From Acidimicrobiia bacterium (GTDB lineage Bacteria > Acidobacteriota > Terriglobia > Bryobacterales > Bryobacteraceae): 64,000 nt of DNA. The position numbers were made by a program, and so were the translations under genes. This document shows positions 62,236 to 64,000 of the stretch, in pieces; the stretch's first letter is position 1; the number at the start of each line of letters is the position of its first letter. The DNA is taken from assembly GCA_016871315.1 (NCBI GenBank), contig VFZE01000001.1, forward strand, positions 124,001-188,000, given 5' to 3'. The notes below the pieces were generated by a model. It was not told where the DNA came from and ran no database searches. It was given only the letters and a program-made list of their open reading frames with translations.

Positions 62236-63475
62236 AAGCTACATTTACCGGGACAGGACCCTTTATTGTGAATCGGTGGCGCTTGACGACATCGTCTCCC
62301 GCCTGGGCACGCCCTGCTATGTTTATTCGGCGGGCAGCATTCTCGGGAGATTCAACGCCTACCATTCGGCCTTCGACGCCACTCCGCACATGATCTGCTA
62401 CGCCGTGAAGGCCAACAGCAACCTGGAAATCCTCCGCTTGCTGGCGGAGGCAGGCTCCGGGTTTGACATCGTCTCCGGTGGCGAGCTCTACCGCGTCATG
62501 AAAGCCGGCGGAAGCCCTTCGAAGGTGGTTTTCTCCGGCGTCGGCAAGACCGCCGAGGAGATCGCCTACGCCATCGACAACGACATTCACTGCTTCAACT
62601 GTGAGTCGGCCTCCGAGCTGGTGCTCATCGATTCCATCGCCGCAAGGCATCGCAACAGAGTCCGCGTCGCCTTCCGCGTCAATCCCGACATTGAAGCCAA
62701 GACCCATCCCTATATTTCCACCGGCCTGCGCGAGCACAAGTTCGGCATCGATTTCGAGGAAGCCGAAGCCGTCTACCAGCGCGCCCTGAGTTTCTCCCAC
62801 GTCGTGCCCGAGTCGCTCTCCTGCCACATCGGTTCCCAGCTTCTCGACACCGGGCCCATTCTCGAAGCGCTCGATAAAATGCTCGACCTCGTCGACCGCC
62901 TGCGTGCCGGCGGCGTCCCCATCAAGACGCTCGACCTCGGCGGCGGCCTCGGCGTCGCCTACCAGGATGGCGACGTCGCGCCCCCGATCCCGGACTTCAT
63001 CCGCGAAATGTGCCGCCGCGCCGCCACGCGCAATCTCGAAGTTCACATCGAGCCCGGCCGCTCCATCGTCGGAGCCTCCGGCGTCCTGCTCACCCGCGTC
63101 CTCTACCGCAAGCGGACCGGCGAAAAGGAGTTCGTCGTCGTCGACGCCGCCATGAACGATCTTCTCCGCCCGGCCCTCTACAAGGCCCACCACTCCATCG
63201 TCCCGCTGCGCGAAGCCCCCGAACGAGGCGCCATCGTCGCCGACGTTGTCGGCCCTGTCTGCGAAACCGGCGATTTCCTCGCCCGCGACCGCTCCATCGC
63301 CAACCTCCTCCCCGGCGATCTGCTCGCCATCTGCACCACCGGCGCCTACGGCTTCGTCCTCGCCTCCAATTACAATTCCCGCCTCCGCCCCCCCGAAGTG
63401 CTCGTCGACGGCGCCGGCTGGCGCATCATCCGCGCCCGGGAAACCTACGGCGATCTCATCCAGGAAGAGATCTAG
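62225..63475 (+). CDS. lysA: Diaminopimelate decarboxylase
   Basis: LysA, 416 residues, converts meso-diaminopimelate to lysine with PLP. The Schiff-base Lys is in MICYAVKANSNLEIL; SCHIGSQLLD, LDLGGGLGVAYQ and the phosphate-binding EPGRSIVGASG are all present, and the dimer-interface Cys motif VGPVCETGDFLARDR is intact. The start is TTG 62225 (LLGESYIYRDRTLYC), preceded by AAGAGGA and overlapping the phosphatase gene by 11 bases. Its length is normal. Its stop touches the stop of the convergent lyase-like gene. Confidence 0.93.
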   Translation: MLGESYIYRDRTLYCESVALDDIVSRLGTPCYVYSAGSILGRFNAYHSAFDATPHMICYAVKANSNLEILRLLAEAGSGFDIVSGGELYRVMKAGGSPSKVVFSGVGKTAEEIAYAIDNDIHCFNCESASELVLIDSIAARHRNRVRVAFRVNPDIEAKTHPYISTGLREHKFGIDFEEAEAVYQRALSFSHVVPESLSCHIGSQLLDTGPILEALDKMLDLVDRLRAGGVPIKTLDLGGGLGVAYQDGDVAPPIPDFIREMCRRAATRNLEVHIEPGRSIVGASGVLLTRVLYRKRTGEKEFVVVDAAMNDLLRPALYKAHHSIVPLREAPERGAIVADVVGPVCETGDFLARDRSIANLLPGDLLAICTTGAYGFVLASNYNSRLRPPEVLVDGAGWRIIRARETYGDLIQEEI

Positions 63476-64000
63476 CTACCGCTCCAGCCACTCCGGCCCC
63501 GTATCCCACGCGCTCACCCGCGAACGCTGCGCCGGAGCCCCCCCGAGCTGCATGCACCCGATATCGGCCGGCCGCGGCCGCTCGCGCCCCAACAGATCCA
63601 GCCGCGACTCGGCGAACTCCCGCAGCGCCGCACCTTCCGCCGCGCTGCCTTCTCCGGGCTGCAGGTAGCCGTGCGGACCGCGCTCCAGCGGCAGTTGCAC
63701 CGGCTCCACTCCCGCCAGCCCCACCGGCGCGCCGTGAAACAGATTCGTATCCCACTCGATACGCGACTGCGGATCGATCAACTCCACCAGCACCGGCCGC
63801 GTCCCGCTAAACAGATTGTTCGCGATCAGGCAATTCTCCGGCGCCAGCGGCCGAGTTCCATCGTTCACCCCGATCGCCAGCGGCCGCGCGCAGTGCACCA
63901 CCGTGTTGTGAGCAATCAGCGCGCGCTTCACCTGAAAATAGCCGTTCAGCGGTGAATCCGGAATGCCGCTCAGCATCGCGATCGCCGCCCTGTTTCCCGT
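63476..64000 (-). CDS. Right-handed beta-helix protein, PL6-like, C-terminal part
   Basis: The frame is open to the window edge, giving 174 residues of the C terminus. Beta-helix rungs are seen: TGNRAAIAMLSGIPDSPLNG, YFQVKRALIAHNTVVHCARP and PENCLIANNLFSGTRP, a pattern found in chondroitinase B/alginate lyase (PL6) proteins. The tail, DIGCMQLGGAPAQRSRVSAW, looks typical for secreted members. Catalytic residues would lie in the missing part, so lyase activity is not shown. Its stop is directly next to the lysA stop. Confidence 0.7.
   Translation of the reverse strand, partial: TGNRAAIAMLSGIPDSPLNGYFQVKRALIAHNTVVHCARPLAIGVNDGTRPLAPENCLIANNLFSGTRPVLVELIDPQSRIEWDTNLFHGAPVGLAGVEPVQLPLERGPHGYLQPGEGSAAEGAALREFAESRLDLLGRERPRPADIGCMQLGGAPAQRSRVSAWDTGPEWLER

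Noticed and set aside
58960-63475. A complete bacterial microcompartment operon
   Set aside because: Only the two enzymes with encapsulation-like N termini are seen. No shell protein gene or aldehyde dehydrogenase lies in the window.

Overview
The window looks like the chromosome of an Acidobacteriota bacterium of the Solibacter/Bryobacter type. The DNA is GC-rich. The gene content is typical of that group: paired DUF1549/DUF1501 and DUF1592-type/DUF1552 secreted proteins with c-type heme motifs, an Oar-like TonB receptor with a carboxypeptidase-regulatory domain, an acidobacterial VWFA protein, Ser/Thr kinases with TolB-like propellers, a PEP-CTERM protein and several toxin-antitoxin modules. 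This assignment is an inference from families; no rRNA or tRNA gene is present to test it. No stretch longer than about 220 bases lacks a gene or gene remnant, and I see no CRISPR array, insertion sequence or phage gene.

Layout. 1-5.6 kb: a PspC fragment, then a minus-strand operon of a CehA-like PHP metallohydrolase with a complete tripartite tricarboxylate transporter (TctC, B, A). 5.7-10.7 kb: two paralogous Ser/Thr kinase-propeller genes, the second broken by two frameshifts, with a VapBC module and a cluster of hairpins between them. 10.8-15.3 kb: leuA-leuB-leuC-leuD behind a sigma70-like promoter and an attenuator-like hairpin; LeuA lacks its regulatory domain. 15.3-19.4 kb: an SMP-30-like protein and two unrecognised proteins. 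19.4-23.4 kb: a B12-binding radical SAM enzyme, an amidohydrolase remnant cut off by an AbrB-PIN module, and EF-P. 23.5-29.4 kb: DUF1549-DUF1501-SUMF1-like, a second radical SAM protein, and a PEP-CTERM protein with a terminator. 29.4-38 kb: a sugar dehydratase-like and NIPSNAP pair, RNase H and a hydrolase, and a DUF1592-type/DUF1552/ankyrin operon. 38-44.8 kb: a TonB receptor-VWFA-HicB operon and gene debris. 44.9-52.6 kb: a TetR-MFP-RND-TolC efflux operon ending in a serpin. 52.6-58.8 kb: a minus-strand protease operon. 58.9-63.5 kb: RpiB, DeoC, a GAF-GAF-PP2C phosphatase and LysA. The window ends in a beta-helix lyase-like fragment.

The most interesting locus is 52.6-58.8 kb. In transcription order it encodes an ECF-like sigma factor, a membrane protein with two anti-sigma-type zinc fingers and TPRs, a TPR-CHAT caspase-like protease with an intact His/Cys dyad, an unrecognised 301-residue protein with a cysteine-rich tail, and a trypsin-like protease with an intact triad. 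The zinc-finger/TPR gene and the CHAT gene are joined by an open -1 reading frame that runs through a ten-A tract. They may therefore be one protein made by slippage, a phase-variable switch, or one gene split by a sequencing indel. A serpin with an inhibitory-type hinge meets the trypsin-like gene tail to tail. Together these suggest a proteolytic signalling or programmed-death system under its own sigma factor; that function is inferred.

Other notable points are RpiB and DeoC with N-terminal extensions of the kind seen in bacterial microcompartment enzymes, EF-P with Asn at the modified loop position, a duplicated upstream DNA element near 43.85 and 44.8 kb, and several small deletion or insertion scars involving toxin-antitoxin genes.
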